Source of the DNA: Blastomyces gilchristii SLH14081
Taxonomy: Eukaryota; Ascomycota; Eurotiomycetes; Onygenales; Ajellomycetaceae
Assembly: GCF_000003855.2 (NCBI RefSeq)
Contig: NW_003101669.1
Location: 117,740-181,739, forward strand
Length of the DNA stretch: 64,000 nucleotides
Direction: 5' to 3'
The notes beneath the pieces were generated by a model. It made no database searches, was not told the DNA's origin, and saw only the letters and a list, made by a program, of their open reading frames with translations. This document shows positions 10,848 to 22,756 of the stretch, piece by piece. The translations under genes were made by a program, and so were the position numbers. Numbering within the stretch: position 1 is the first letter of the stretch; each line of letters starts with the position of its first letter.

Positions 10848-12207
10848 TCCCTCTTGACTGCTGCTCTGCTGAGTAGATATTTACAACTCAGCAGAGTGGT
10901 TCTATAGCTGGAGAAAGAATATTATATACAAAAGATAGTAGTGTCTTTCATCAAAGATTTCGCGGAGAACTAACAAGAATTCAGAGAATAAGAAAGTAAA
11001 GAAAACAGTGAGATAAATGAATGAATGTATAAACTACTATAGAAGTAGCAGACTGATAAGATTCTGCATCTGTCAGAATGTCTTCAGAGCTTTTCTGACT
11101 GTAGATGTTTAAATTTCAATGTTAATCAGAGCATCTTCATAAACTTCAGCTGTTAAAGCTTTTATTAGAGTGTCTGCAGTCATATCAGTAATATCTATTT
11201 ATATGATTTTGATAACACCTGCAGCTGCAGTATCGCGGATGTGGTAATATTTAATATGAATATAATGTATATTGCAGGTGACCTTTTCACTATTTACTAC
11301 AGTGATTGCTTCATTATTATCAATGTATAGAGAAACTATAAAATCAGGAAGTAAAAATTCAAGCTTTATAAGTAGTTCATATAGTCAGATTATAGTTTTA
11401 AGACTCTCAGAGACAGATATATACTCTGCTTCTATAGTACTCAGTGTCACAATCATTTACTTAATGAATTTCCACATGATTAATCTGTCAGTAAGACAGA
11501 TAAGAAGATCTGATATAAACTTACAGTCACTGATGTTATCTGTTCAATCAGAATCTGTAAAGACTTCAAAGTTGAGTTTTTTCACTTTAGTGATATAGTG
11601 AATATAGTGATCAGTTGTACTGCAGATGTAGTGAAAGAGCTGTTTAACTACAGTTAAGTATACTTGTATAAACTTGCTTAATCAATGAGTGAGTTTGACA
11701 GTTATAAAAGATATATCAGAATGAGTGTATGTAATAAGATATTAAAGTGATTCAATGACTTGCTGATATTTAAACTTATCAAAAGATTCAGAGTCAGAGA
11801 GCAGGTTGAAGACAGGTTTTATAATAGTTCTTACAGTCTGAGAATCAGTCATTCTGAATTCCTTCAACATTGATTCAATATAGATGGCTTGTGATAGCTT
11901 AATATCACTGTTATTCTTCTCAATCTTCATACTTAAGTAGTGATTTACAGGTTTCAGATCTTTCACTGCAAATTGATCAGTGATTTGATGAAACACCTGT
12001 TCAATGACATCTGCATTAAGGTCTATTAACTTGATATTATTCATATAGAGAATGAGAAATATCTGAGAATCTCTTTTGAATCAGAGACTCTTATCATGAT
12101 AAGAGGATTCAAAGCTGATATTCTTGAGATGGCTCATAAGTAGGTTGAATCACAGGTAGAGAGTCTGTTTGAGGCCGTAGAGAGACTGCAGAAGTAGGCA
12201 TACTCAA
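10848..12207 (-). pseudogene. pol: Decayed copia pol: C-terminal RT and RNase H
   Basis: On the minus strand the RT entry motif SLYGLKQ appears near 12190-12165, then FESSYHDKSL and the catalytic box as LYMNN (from YVDD, near 12045-12034). The open segment 12044-11742 contains DQFAVKDLKPVNHYLSMKIE and the IKLSQAIYIESMLKEF block, which are classic copia RT. RNase H follows (about 11600-11150) with FTDSD, STIEAEYISVSE, YIDNNEA and MTADTLIKALTAE. Stops again map to Trp/Gln positions. The plus-strand frame at 11272-11598 is an antisense shadow. The upstream end at 12207 is the insertion border of gypsy-1 copy 2. Confidence 0.92.
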
Positions 12208-12465
12208 TGTAAGAAATTTCACTCCTTGCGGATTCTTTACCCCTATTTCTATCTCTTGCATAATCAATAGAGTTAGCGGCCCTTGACTACACACAACTAT
12301 ATAGACTGAAGTTCATGAATACTATTCATAACTTAGCTTAAATACTATTATACATTTAATCTCTATATTTTATCTTTCTATCATGAATACTTCTAGTAGT
12401 TAACAGTATATATCATATCAAGCTGTAAATATCTAAATAATCATCTGTGAGTACTTATTCTTACA
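12208..12465 (+). repeat. 5' LTR of gypsy-1 copy 2
   Basis: A complete 258-bp LTR with intact TGTAAGAA start and TTCTTACA end. It is flanked on the left by CTCAA in copia RT sequence. It defines the LTR borders for the other two copies. Confidence 0.9.
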
Positions 12466-14035
12466 TTTCAAGCTCAGTCAGTCAGCAGCTGTCTATTATG
12501 ACTTGAAGAACTAGAAACTTATATACTTTATTTTCTGTAAACTCTACTGTAGACACTCAGAAGCAGTCACTTAAATTATAAATAATTCTTATAAAAGAAG
12601 TCTCAGAGAACTTATTAATAACTTATAAGATATTATTCTTTACATCTGTGACAGAGAAACTCTTCAAATTTATGAATGAATTAATCTCAGTGAAGAACAT
12701 TCTTGAGTATCTTCTATAGAATTAAGCTATTTTTCTATAAGAAATACTTACTATCTGTAAACACTCTTAAACTGAGTCTCTAAACATGATCTTCAGAGAT
12801 ATCTATGAACTGAAAAGAAACTTTCTCAAGCTGTAATTACTTAAGACTACTTACTGAATCACAATCTATAAAAGCTTTTATAAGTTTGTATTTAAAATTA
12901 TCTTACAAGTCTAACTATATGATATGAAAGATGAAGAAGCTATTATCTATATAATAACAGATCTCTACTACACTGAAGTCAAGAACTGACTGAATTATTT
13001 AGAGAATAATTATAAGAGATCTCACTGATCTATTCTTAAAACCTATCTAGAGAATAAGTTGAGAGACTTTATAAGCTGAACAGAGAATATCTGAGCTATA
13101 ATTATCAATATTAGAAAAAGAGATAAGAAATCTGATAAAAACTACTCACAGTACTTCATAGAATTGTGATATGAATTAGAATCTATGAAAAGAGAATTCT
13201 GAAACAAGATCTGAATAATGATATTTATAAAGAGACTGAATAAAGATATATAAAACAAGCTTGTTAAGTAAGACTCTAAGCTTTTGACTCTGAAGAAACT
13301 GATGACTCTTATTCATTACTTACAGATCACTGTGAGAGTCACAGACTTATAAAGAGTAAATCATCAACTGACTCTATAAGAGTCAGAATAACAGAGAACA
13401 GATCTACTGAAAAAAGATAATAAGATATAGAGAGATTTATATCTGACTGCTGAGCAGAGAGAGAGAGCTTTATAAGCTTCTATAAATAGAGTATATAACA
13501 GAGAGATTAAGAAAAAGAGTCTTTACTTTATATATTCTAAATCAGAATATCTTCATACAAACTGTCTGAATAAACTAAAATAGAAATTTGAAGAGTTATA
13601 GACAGAGTCTGTAACAGTCTTCTTAAGAGTCTTAAAGTTAACATCTGAATCTGTTACTTCTTCAATAAAAATACTTACTTATAGAAAGAGATTACACTGT
13701 GATACTACTACTCTATAAGTATGAGAAGTATTAATAAACTCAGAATCTCAGATCACTGTAGTGTCTTTAAAGCTTACAGAGTAAATAAGCTGAATAATAA
13801 AAACTGAGAATCTACTCTTATAATAAGCAGAATATAAGAACTCAGATCTGAGAGCTGAGAAACTCATAAGAGTCATCTTTGAATTATAAGATCTCTCTAA
13901 AATCTGAAGAAGATTTGTAGAAACTGTGATTATTATAAACATCACAGATAATATATACTTAGAACTTGTATAACTTCAAGAATATAATTTATATATAGCT
14001 GTTTATAAGTCAGGTTTATACTTCTGATTAGTATT
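12466..14035 (+). pseudogene. gag-pro: Decayed gypsy-1 gag and protease
   Basis: A sense frame after the LTR reads as a lysine-rich gag capsid (for example LFKFMNELISVKNILEYL near 12665-12720). A nucleocapsid knuckle follows at about 13517-13575, where FIYSKSEYLHTNC preserves the CX2CX4HX4C spacing with Cys and His changed to Tyr by G-to-A and C-to-T. A retropepsin follows near 13730: LINSESQITVVS corresponds to the usual D-S/T-G active site with Asp to Asn and Gly to Glu changes, leaving it inactive. The C-terminal protease end is split by the retroposon at 14036. Confidence 0.78.
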
Positions 14036-15915
14036 ATTATTATTATTATTATTATTCTTCAATTATAGATGTATGCAGTCAGAGACTATGACATCTACCT
14101 GAGAACTTTTAGTTCTCAGAGTTTTTCCTATATCTGTAAAGTTAACTATTATACATTCATCAATTTCAGATATGCAAAATCAGAAAATTCCAGCTCAGAA
14201 TACAAAAACTATTTACAAATGACAGTGTTTTAACATCTTCTGATACTTTGAAATTATTTAACAATATCATGACAAAGGAAAAGAGAACACAGTCTTAAAG
14301 ATAGACACATTAAATAGATAGATAGAAAGGAATTGAAAGAAAAAGATAAAGTAAAGAAAGACTGTAATAAAACAAATTATTAAAAAATAGTATATAGCTG
14401 TTTTAACAGACTATATCTGGTTAATTTCCTTCTCTTCATATTCAGATAATTCTGAATTTAGTCATTTTCTTATAACTGCTTGAGTTTCTGATAGAAAGTC
14501 TATTAAGTATTTAATTTCTGTCTCAGTTGAGAATAAGAATCTTATATTTAATTAATTTAGATTATACTTCTCTTTCAATCTGGCTCTGAGACTATTGTAT
14601 AATGCACAGTGTATTACAATATGCTCAGAATTCTCATTTATATTGCAGAATGAGCATTCTATTGAGTCAAATCTATCATCAAATCTTTGTATATAAGATT
14701 TGAAATAGTCATATTCTAGTTTCAGCTGTATTATAGATGAGAATATTTTCTTTTTACATTTAATTAAATAAGATTTTCACTTGAATTTTATTTCAAATCT
14801 TGAATAATATATACTCTTCTTTTATTTCTGCCAGCTTTCATTTCACTTGTCTAAATAAGATTCTTTTATTTTTCTCTTTATAAAAGATCAGAACATAATT
14901 TTTTGAATAGATCTGCTTAATTCTGCACTCTTTTTTACAGCTGAATCAGTCAATTCATTGTTATGAATATTCATATGAGCAGAAACTCAGTGTAGATGAA
15001 TTATCAGCTTTGATATTCTTCTCTTTTGAATTTTTAAAACAGAGTTTAAGATCAGTTTAAGATTCATTTGACTATTATAAATCTGACTATTTCTAAGTCT
15101 TTTTAAAGCAGCTTGACTATCAGAGAATATTCATGTCTCTTTCAAACAATTTCCTCTTTTATGAGACTACAGGTGCTAGTCATCCACAGAATGCACTTTA
15201 AGCTAATTACATTTAATTCTCTATAATTAACTGATCACTATGTCTGTCCTCTCAGATCAGCCACTAATTTCCAGAGATGTTAGTTAGTGACTGTCACTGC
15301 TCACTTGATAATGTACACATCAAGCTTCCGATTGCTGATCTCAGCCTCATTAGATGCTCATAGGCCTATCAATCAGTCATCATAGCCTTGCTCTGTGTTA
15401 GAAACTAATCATAGGCTTGATAACTGCAGTTCTCCCTGCCAGTATTAGGGCTTGATAGAGAGCTTGCAGGCTCTAGCCTATCAGAATGCCCTGTCTAGAG
15501 CCTAGATACATGTCTAGACCTGCTAGTTAAGTAGTTTTCAAAATCATTTCCTGTATTTGAGAGAGAGCTAGGCTCTGATGACAGCCCTAGTTAGAGACTT
15601 ACTTAAGTAGTGTATAATCACTACATTAGACTTAGCTCTATATTGTTAGAACCTTGATGAGTGTACAGTAGAATAGTGAAACATTGACACTTCATATCAG
15701 CTCTGATGAGTGTTTGCAGAATCTCACTTAACTAGTGACTTGACTTGCAGTAGAAAGTTCTACCCCGCATCAAGCCTTACTAATTAGGCTCAGCCTCTAT
15801 TACATGAGGGCTTTCATGGGTAAGAAGTGGCAGGTGCCAGCGGTGGGATTCGAACCCACGCATCTCTAATGTGTGCGGCCTTAGTTACCAGTCTTACTAA
15901 CTGGGCCACGCTGGC
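14036..15915 (-). mobile_element. tRNA-headed retroposon R1 with 1.1-kb LINE 3' end
   Basis: This 1,880-bp insertion is bounded by a perfect 13-bp duplication, TCTGATTAGTATT (14023-14035 and 15916-15928). On the minus strand it starts at the first base of a tRNA-like sequence (15915). A roughly 670-bp body of unknown origin follows (15835-15166). It then carries about 1.13 kb of LINE 3' sequence (RNase H end and 3' UTR, 15165-14036, matching 41731-42860) and ends in an (AAT)n tail. The precise 5' start at a tRNA and the LINE tail argue for mobilisation in trans by the Tad-type LINE. I do not know a named family for it. Confidence 0.85.
15835..15915 (-). ncRNA. tRNA-like head of retroposon R1 (Pol III promoter)
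   Basis: The 7-bp acceptor arms GCCAGCG and CGCTGGC pair perfectly. The T arm pairs GTGGG with CCCAC around TTCGAAT. An A-box (TGGCCCAGTTAG) and a consensus B-box (GGTTCGAATCC) are present. At about 81 nt it is longer than a standard class I tRNA. A loop reading CTGGTAA could place a GGT anticodon, but the anticodon stem pairs badly, so the isotype is unsure. Being the exact 5' end of a duplicated insertion, it is more likely a SINE promoter head than a working tRNA gene. CpGs are preserved here. Confidence 0.75.
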
Positions 15916-15928
15916 TCTGATTAGTATT

Positions 15929-18900
15929 GATAGACTTACTTACAGAAATAGAATTAATTAATACTACAGAGTTAATTAGAGAAGATAAGCTTATCTATAT
16001 AATAACTTTATAAATATCTGAGAACTTTATAATTATGAAAACTGAGCTTCAGATATCAGAGAAATATCAAGATCTTACAGAGATATTCAGCTCAGTAAAA
16101 ACAGCTGATCTTTTTTCTCACTGTGAGAATAATCTGATAATAGATTTAATAGAAGAGTAGAAATTCTTCTGAGAATTAATCTATAAGCTCTCTTATTATG
16201 AAACAGAGATCTTATAAATCTATATAAAGAAGAATTTAAAAAATAACTTTATCTGATCTTCACAGATTTCTGTAGAAGTCTCTGTAATATTTGTGAAGAA
16301 GAAGAATAAAGATCTCAGATTGTGTATAGACTATTATAATCTGAACTTCAAGATAATAAAGAGTTACTACTCTCTATCTCTGATTAAGAATGTAATTAAC
16401 TGTCTCACAGAAGCTGTTATATTTATATAACTGAATATAATTAATGTATATACATAGCTGTGAATACAGTTTGAGAATGAATAAAAGACTGTCTTTAGAA
16501 CTGCACTGAGATTATTTAAATATCTAGTAATGTCTTTTGATTTAACTAATATCTCTACAGTATTTCAGTCTTTTATTAATAAAATACTTTATACATATCT
16601 GAATATCTTTGTGATAATATATCTGAATAATGTAATAATATACTTTATAAAGAAGAAAGAACACACTGAGCATGTATAAAGTGTATTAAAGATCTTAGAT
16701 AAGACAGAACTGTATATTAAGCTTACAAAGTATAACTTCAGTATCTATCAGATTAATTTTCTAGAATATATAATTATTGCAGATAATATTCAGATAAAAT
16801 CTTCATAAATTAAGACTATTCTATAATAACTAGAGCTAACTAGTATTCATGAGATTCAGATCTTTCTGAACTTTGTAAATTTCTATAGATAATTTATCTT
16901 TGTATTCATAAGAATCTTCTTTGCTCTTATAAATATACTGAAGAGTGAAAGTAAGAAGAAGTTCTTCTATAAAGAGAGAATGAAAAGATTATTGAGAAGA
17001 GAGAACTGTAAGAACTTTCTTATTTCAGAAGCTCACAGAGTCTTTGTAAGATTGAAACAGATATTTATAAATACAGTAATACTATTTCACTTTGATTTCT
17101 TACTTTTAATTAGATTAAAGACAGATGTCTTCTTCTTTATAATTTCAGAAATAGTCTCATAACCACAGTTAAATGAGAACTAAATTTCAGTAATCTTTTT
17201 CTTATAAAAGATATAATTTGCAGAGATCAACTATAACATTCATAATTAAGAGCTTTTTATAATAGTGAAATTCTTCTGTCACTGATATCACTACTTTAAG
17301 AATTTTATAACAGTGATTACTGTTAGAACTGATTATAACAGCTTATAATAGTTTATCTTAATTAAGAAACTCTTACAGTGATAGATTCACTGAGCTCAGA
17401 GACTGAATGAGTTCTGATTTAAAATAAAGTATATTAAGAAAACTAAGAACTCAGCAGACAGATTCTCTCACAGATCAGACTATATTAAGAAGACTAGAAT
17501 AACAGACACAGAGAGACTAGAGAAGATAGAAAAACTTCATAAAATACTCAGACTGAGTATTTTAAAGAGATTGATTAAAGAGTCTCTCAATCTCTTATAA
17601 GAGAAGAGAAAGAAGAAAGAAGAGAAGTCTGTATAACTTCTCTCTATAATACTGAGAGTTAACACTCTGAGAATCTCTGTGAGAATTCTTGAAGAGAGTA
17701 TCTATAATCTGAAGAATTTACAGACTTTGAGAAGCACTGTAGAAGACCTAATATAAGAAGAAACAGAGTATAAGTCTTTATAAGATCTTCTGTTCAGATT
17801 GTCTGAACTATAACTGAAGAATGAATATATTTAGTATATTTAGAAACTGCTCATGATAGAAATCAATCCTGCAGAAATAAAGAATTGAAGAGACTTAAAT
17901 AATCTCTTATAAAGAGAGAGCTGAATTTATATATCTATGAATAAGTTTCTATATATAGAACTTATTAAAAGACATCATGACTCTTCTCTAATAGGTTATT
18001 TTATAGATACTAGAACTCATGAGTTACTTATAAGAAAATACTTCTAACTGAAGATATAAGAACTTATAAAGAAGATAGTGAATTCTTATACTATTTATCA
18101 GAGTTTATGAATAGTGTGATTCAGATTATATAAAGAACTTACTTCTCTACTCATTCTATAAAAACCTTGAGAATAGTTAGAAATAAACACTCTTATAAGT
18201 CTCTCTGAAAGTAAGAATATATATAATGTCTGCTTTGATAGTGTGCTGATAATAGTGAATCACTTTATCAAGATAGTATACTTTATACTTACTTATAAGA
18301 ACTTGAAGTTAAAGAATTTAACTTATATCTTTATCTGTGATGTGATTCAGTTGCATGAGTTATCTATGAATATTATCTCAGATAGAGAATTAATCTTTAC
18401 AGAGAAGTTCTGATCTGATCTGATAACTATACTGAAGATCTCATGAGATCTAAGCACAGCTTTTTATTAATAGTCAGATGATCAGATAGAGTATCTGATA
18501 AGTATATTAAAACAGTATCTGCAGTGCTTTATTAATTATAATCAGAATAACTGAGTGTATTGATTATTACTTACAGAGTTTATATATAACAACTCAAAGC
18601 ATGTCAGCACAGATAAAACTCTCTTTGAGATACTCACTGAGACTCATCTGCAAATAATCTTGATAAACTTGTAAGAGTACACTATAGAGTGTGATAATAT
18701 CTGTGAACAGGCTGAGAGAATTCAGAATATCTGAGAGAAAGTCTGTGAATTCTTGAGAAAGACTCAAGAGTATCAGAAGAGATACTATGACTTCAAGTAT
18801 ATTATAAAGAGTTTTAAGAAAGATAATAGAGTCTAACTAAGTCTAGAAAATATTATTATATAGAAATCTAGTAAGAAGCTAAATCTCTTACAGACAGAGT

Positions 18901-19280
18901 CTTATAAGATTATAAAGAAAGTTAGTTTACAGTTCTATAGATTAAAACTGTTATCTGAGTTATAGATATATAATATTTTTCATATCTCTTTACTCTGTGA
19001 ATACAAGGAATTCTCAGAAGAGAACTCTGTAACTTATTACTCTATTTATAAAACACTAGTAAGTAAAAGAGAATATCAGATTAAAGAAATTATTAACTCA
19101 GAGAAGTAAGATTACAAGCTCTGATTTAAGATTCAGTGATAAGAGTATTCTGATAAGATGAATAAGTTCACTTAAGAATTATCTAAGCAGATAAGATATC
19201 TGTGAAAGCTGAAATATGACTTTCATACTATAAATTCTGATAAGTCAGAATAATGCAGTCTTTACTAAGAATCTGATTAT
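15929..19280 (+). pseudogene. pol: Decayed gypsy-1 copy 2 pol
   Basis: The same RT, RNase H, integrase and chromodomain order as 1-3290, and alignable base by base. The RT catalytic box reads YLNN here. The segment 16980-17162 is the readable connection between RT and RNase H. Integrase lies at about 18000-18850. Many more TAA and TAG stops are present than in copy 1, reflecting loss of CpA. Confidence 0.92.
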
Positions 19281-19479
19281 AATAAAGATATTAACACTGT
19301 TTATTTATAAACTCTAGTCTATAAGATAATAAGTTTCTACTGAGATGAACAGTTCACAGTGTATATAAAAGAAAGAAGAAATCATATTCTTATTAAAGTT
19401 AAAAAATAAGAAAATAGAAACAGAGCCGTAAACGCAATTTAGAGATTAATAAAGAAAAAATAAAGAAAACTCATACTTA

Positions 19480-20764
19480 TATTCTTAATATCTATGATAC
19501 TTAATCTCTCTGTAACTATTAATTTTTCTCTTCAAAGAAGCAGAGAGTATTATATCTATAATATAGATAATTATTGCATTTGATATAAAGACTGTTAGAA
19601 ATGCACAGACTTCAGAGAAGCTGAATATCAGAGTATACACAGTTATAGCAGAGTCTTGAGAGCTAATGATCTATACATGTGATCTGATATCTCTTATAAA
19701 GCTGTGTCTACTCTCTCAGTTATACTGAAGTATTCAGCCTGGAAATAATTACAACACAGAGAGAGAGTTTATCTACTCAGGTCAACTTCTGTCACAAATT
19801 CATGATATTCACATTGTCTTGATTATTCAGATTTTACAGGTATCTGAGAATTCATCTCTCATTGATAATGAGATTGCAGAAATGCACTGCAGTATGAGAA
19901 CTGTTAATAGAGAATCTAGACATATTTACATATATCTGGTCAGAGATTATACAGATAGAGAAAAGATGATTGTAGATTTATAGAACTGTAGAAGACACTG
20001 ATAACACTGAGAGTTTTATAAGAACTGTCAGCTAGAATCTATAAGAAATTACTTATAGAGAGACTTACAGTAAAGAGTGAGACTGCACTGCTTGAAATCA
20101 GAGACTGATCTGAAGAAAACATAAGATTAACTGCTGACTCAAAGATCAGATGCAGTGATAAGACTGAGAAGAATGAAGATGCTATTATAAGCAGTAATAT
20201 CTCTACTTCATCAGCTGATAAAAAGCAATTAAAAGAGTTATAAGAACACTCATAAGAAGCTCAGTAGTGATCAGATATTATTTATAAGAATATTAAAATT
20301 GAAAAAATTTTTATTCTTGAGAAGTTCTTGAATCAATATATGAATATTATTAGAAACACTCTCTCTCTGTTATCTGAGTAAAAATACTTCACAGATGAAT
20401 GAGAATACTCATAGTTTATAAGAATAAGAGCTGTTATAGAAAAAGAAAAAAGAAGATAAGATTTCATAGACAGATCTGAGATATTTATACTACTCTAAAG
20501 AGATTTATTTACACTGTGAGTGATTCTGTGAAACAGTCAGATTACTCTAGTAAATAAAGAGTGATTATAAATTACAGATCTGAATCTTTCTATATAACTA
20601 CAAAGAGTGATTATAGACTGTAAATATCTTGATTGTATAATTCTACAGAGTTGATGAAAGAATGAAAAATTTCTCACAATTCTACAGTGTCAAAGAACAA
20701 TGATTTATAAGAATGAGTAAAAGATTAACTCATGAATACTTCTCTTTGATAAGAGTAATCTCAC
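19480..20764 (+). pseudogene. Extra frame downstream of pol in gypsy-1 copy 2
   Basis: Homologous to 3495-4780 of copy 1. The region equivalent to the well-preserved copy-1 patch reads RDWSEENIRL here, and the segment with KIEKIFILEKFLNQYMNI is nearly unchanged. Stops fall where copy 1 has Arg, Gln or Trp-like positions. The frame is cut at 20764 by a hAT element. Function unknown. Confidence 0.5.
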
Positions 20765-22656
20765 TAGACTGGCCGGCGGGACCATGAATTTCACATTTGG
20801 TTCCATTTAGTCTGGTCTCATACATTTCTTGGCGTGAGTCCCACCAGGACCAAGCCTCAAAAAAATCTGAAAATGGATCATTTCTGAGAGAAATGACGTG
20901 AAAAATGACTAGATTTAATTCAAGAACAGTGAAATGAGAGTAATATCTCAGGATAAACTGTGAAAGATAATCATTCTTTCAAAATCAGTCTTATTCAGTT
21001 CATTTAGTGACTGCTTATATAATCAGAATTTGGTAACAATTATTGATAATGCTCATGAAATAACTAAATACATTCTTGTATAAGTTTATTCTTCACTTTC
21101 TCATGAAAACTACACTTCTCTGATATACTGTGATCAGAGGTATTAAACTGTCTGATAATTTCATATTTTATAATCATGAGTTTCTTGATTGTTTCTTCTT
21201 GTAATTGTTCTCAGTGATAGTGATAAATATCTTAACTTGAGTTGAACTTTCACTTCATTTTCATCTCTGTCAATGAAATTATTAGAATATCATATGTCAT
21301 CAGTGCAACAGTTGAATATATACTCTCAATAATTTTTCATAACTCTAGAATTGATTTAGTATGTAAATTCATCAGATTATCTTGAAGATAGCAGTCAAAT
21401 TCAGTTTTATAAGTATATAGTTTTATCTGATTTTCAGTTGCAATCAATGTATACAAGTTCTGTTTCAAAGTTAGTATTATAGTTCTATATAATATGAAGT
21501 ATTATCAAAGATCATTACTTACTAGAGAATTTGTATTTCACTATCTTCACATCTCAAATATCTGCTCATTCAAATCTCTGATAGTTGATATTGTAGTAGT
21601 CTCAGACTAATTTGACATACAAGTCTCATTTCTCCTCTATTCAATCTTGAGAAGTGTAGATCTTAACTCAACAGAAGAGATCTAGTAGAGCTGCTATAGT
21701 ATAGTACTCTGCAAAAGATTGTTCAGTTTTACTATAGTAATATGCCAGTTTATCTCTTACAGTAATAATAGCCTGCACTATAATATCATCTCAGACTGAA
21801 TTTCTTTTTGAGTGATTCAACTGCTTCTCAAGATGAGTAAATAAACTGTTATATACTCACCAGACTGACTGCAGTATTGATATACAAGTGATTAAGACTG
21901 TCTTCATTATCTTATAAAACTGAAACAGTAAATCAATTACATATTTCAACTGAGTTCACTTTATATCAGAAAGTTTCAATATCTGAATCTTTTCTCAATC
22001 AGAGTGTTATACTCAATGATCAATCATCTGATACAATTGAAGAGTCTGAATAGTTATCTTATATATTGAACTTCATCATATTCTAACATTCTGTATCATA
22101 TTCAGTGATGTGACTGATTTATTTATTTATTGAATATCATGAAATTATTGTTATTATTTAGAGAAGATACAAATTGCATTAGCAATGTTTCAAATCTGTG
22201 ATATTTAAATTATTAGTCAATCTATTCAAAATTAACAGTAGTGTTATTAAAAAGTATTATTAAAAAGCAATATTAAAAAGTGTTGTTAAAAAATATTATC
22301 TTTTACAAAGTAAATGTAAAAGTTACTTGAGTAATCACTTTCATCTCATTCTCATTTTAACAATCAGTCATCTCATTATTCTTTGTCTTGATATTAAGAT
22401 TCTTTATCAGTGTTTACATTACAAGTTGAATCACATAAGCAATGCAGAGAATATGGCTTTGTTTATTATTTTAGAAATGCAAAGTCAATTTTTGCTTCAA
22501 GCTTTTCATTATAGTATAGCTATTGCAGCATTATTAGGTATAATTGTAAGTAAGACTGAGACTAATATCTTAATAGTCATTTTTAATCACAGTCATTAAT
22601 ATCTCTGTTATAATAATTCTCAGTGTAACTACTGATCAATGATTCAAATTCAATTA
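20765..22656 (+). mobile_element. hAT element with transposase remnant, left end
   Basis: The left end TAGACTGGCCGG and the following 80-90 bp closely resemble the 506-bp MITE, so this is a candidate source of MITE mobility. Preceding flank is AATCTCAC; no matching right end is visible before or after the gap at 22657, so the far end is lost or displaced. The transposase lies on the minus strand. The target is the extra frame of gypsy-1 copy 2. Confidence 0.75.
20930..22650 (-). pseudogene. Decayed hAT transposase
   Basis: On the minus strand, near 22460-22420, HILCIAYVIQL matches the hAT block usually written H..C.AH.I.L. Further on, near 22000-21650, come VYNSLFTHLEKQL, AIITVRDKLAYYYSKTEQSF and YYTIAALLDLF, matching the central part of fungal hAT transposases (the LLDP and W..E..D region). 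The N-terminal zinc finger and first catalytic Asp are not seen, perhaps beyond the gap. A short AT-rich interruption at about 22239-22303 and another at 21487-21510 look like introns. Stops are at Trp and Gln positions. Confidence 0.78.
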
Positions 22657-22756
22657 NNNNNNNNNNNNNNNNNNNNNNNNNNNNNNNNNNNNNNNNNNNN
22701 NNNNNNNNNNNNNNNNNNNNNNNNNNNNNNNNNNNNNNNNNNNNNNNNNNNNNNNN
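22657..22756. other. Assembly gap (100 N)
   Basis: Exactly 100 undetermined bases, a usual placeholder for a gap of unknown length. It lies in or next to the hAT element, and the continuation of gypsy-1 copy 2 and of copia is missing around it, so the join may hide a substantial stretch. Confidence 0.99.

Larger units (their letters stand above)
12208..20764 (+). mobile_element. gypsy-1 copy 2, nearly full length, lacking its 3' LTR
   Basis: The order is LTR, gag, protease, [retroposon insertion 14036-15915], RT, RNase H, integrase, chromodomain, extra frame. It is interrupted at 20764 by the left end of a hAT element at a point equivalent to 4780 in copy 1; the rest of the extra frame and the 3' LTR are not found downstream. 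It sits in the RT of the copia element. Compared with copy 1, this copy has lost most CpA as well, for example many CAG/CAA codons are now TAG/TAA. Confidence 0.92.

Noticed and set aside
11272..11598. 108-residue Ser-rich plus-strand frame
   Set aside because: Antisense of copia RNase H, whose minus-strand motifs are clear.
15835..15915. Functional tRNA gene
   Set aside because: Acceptor and T arms are good, but it is the exact 5' end of a duplicated insertion, a truncated copy exists at 27706, and the anticodon stem pairs poorly.
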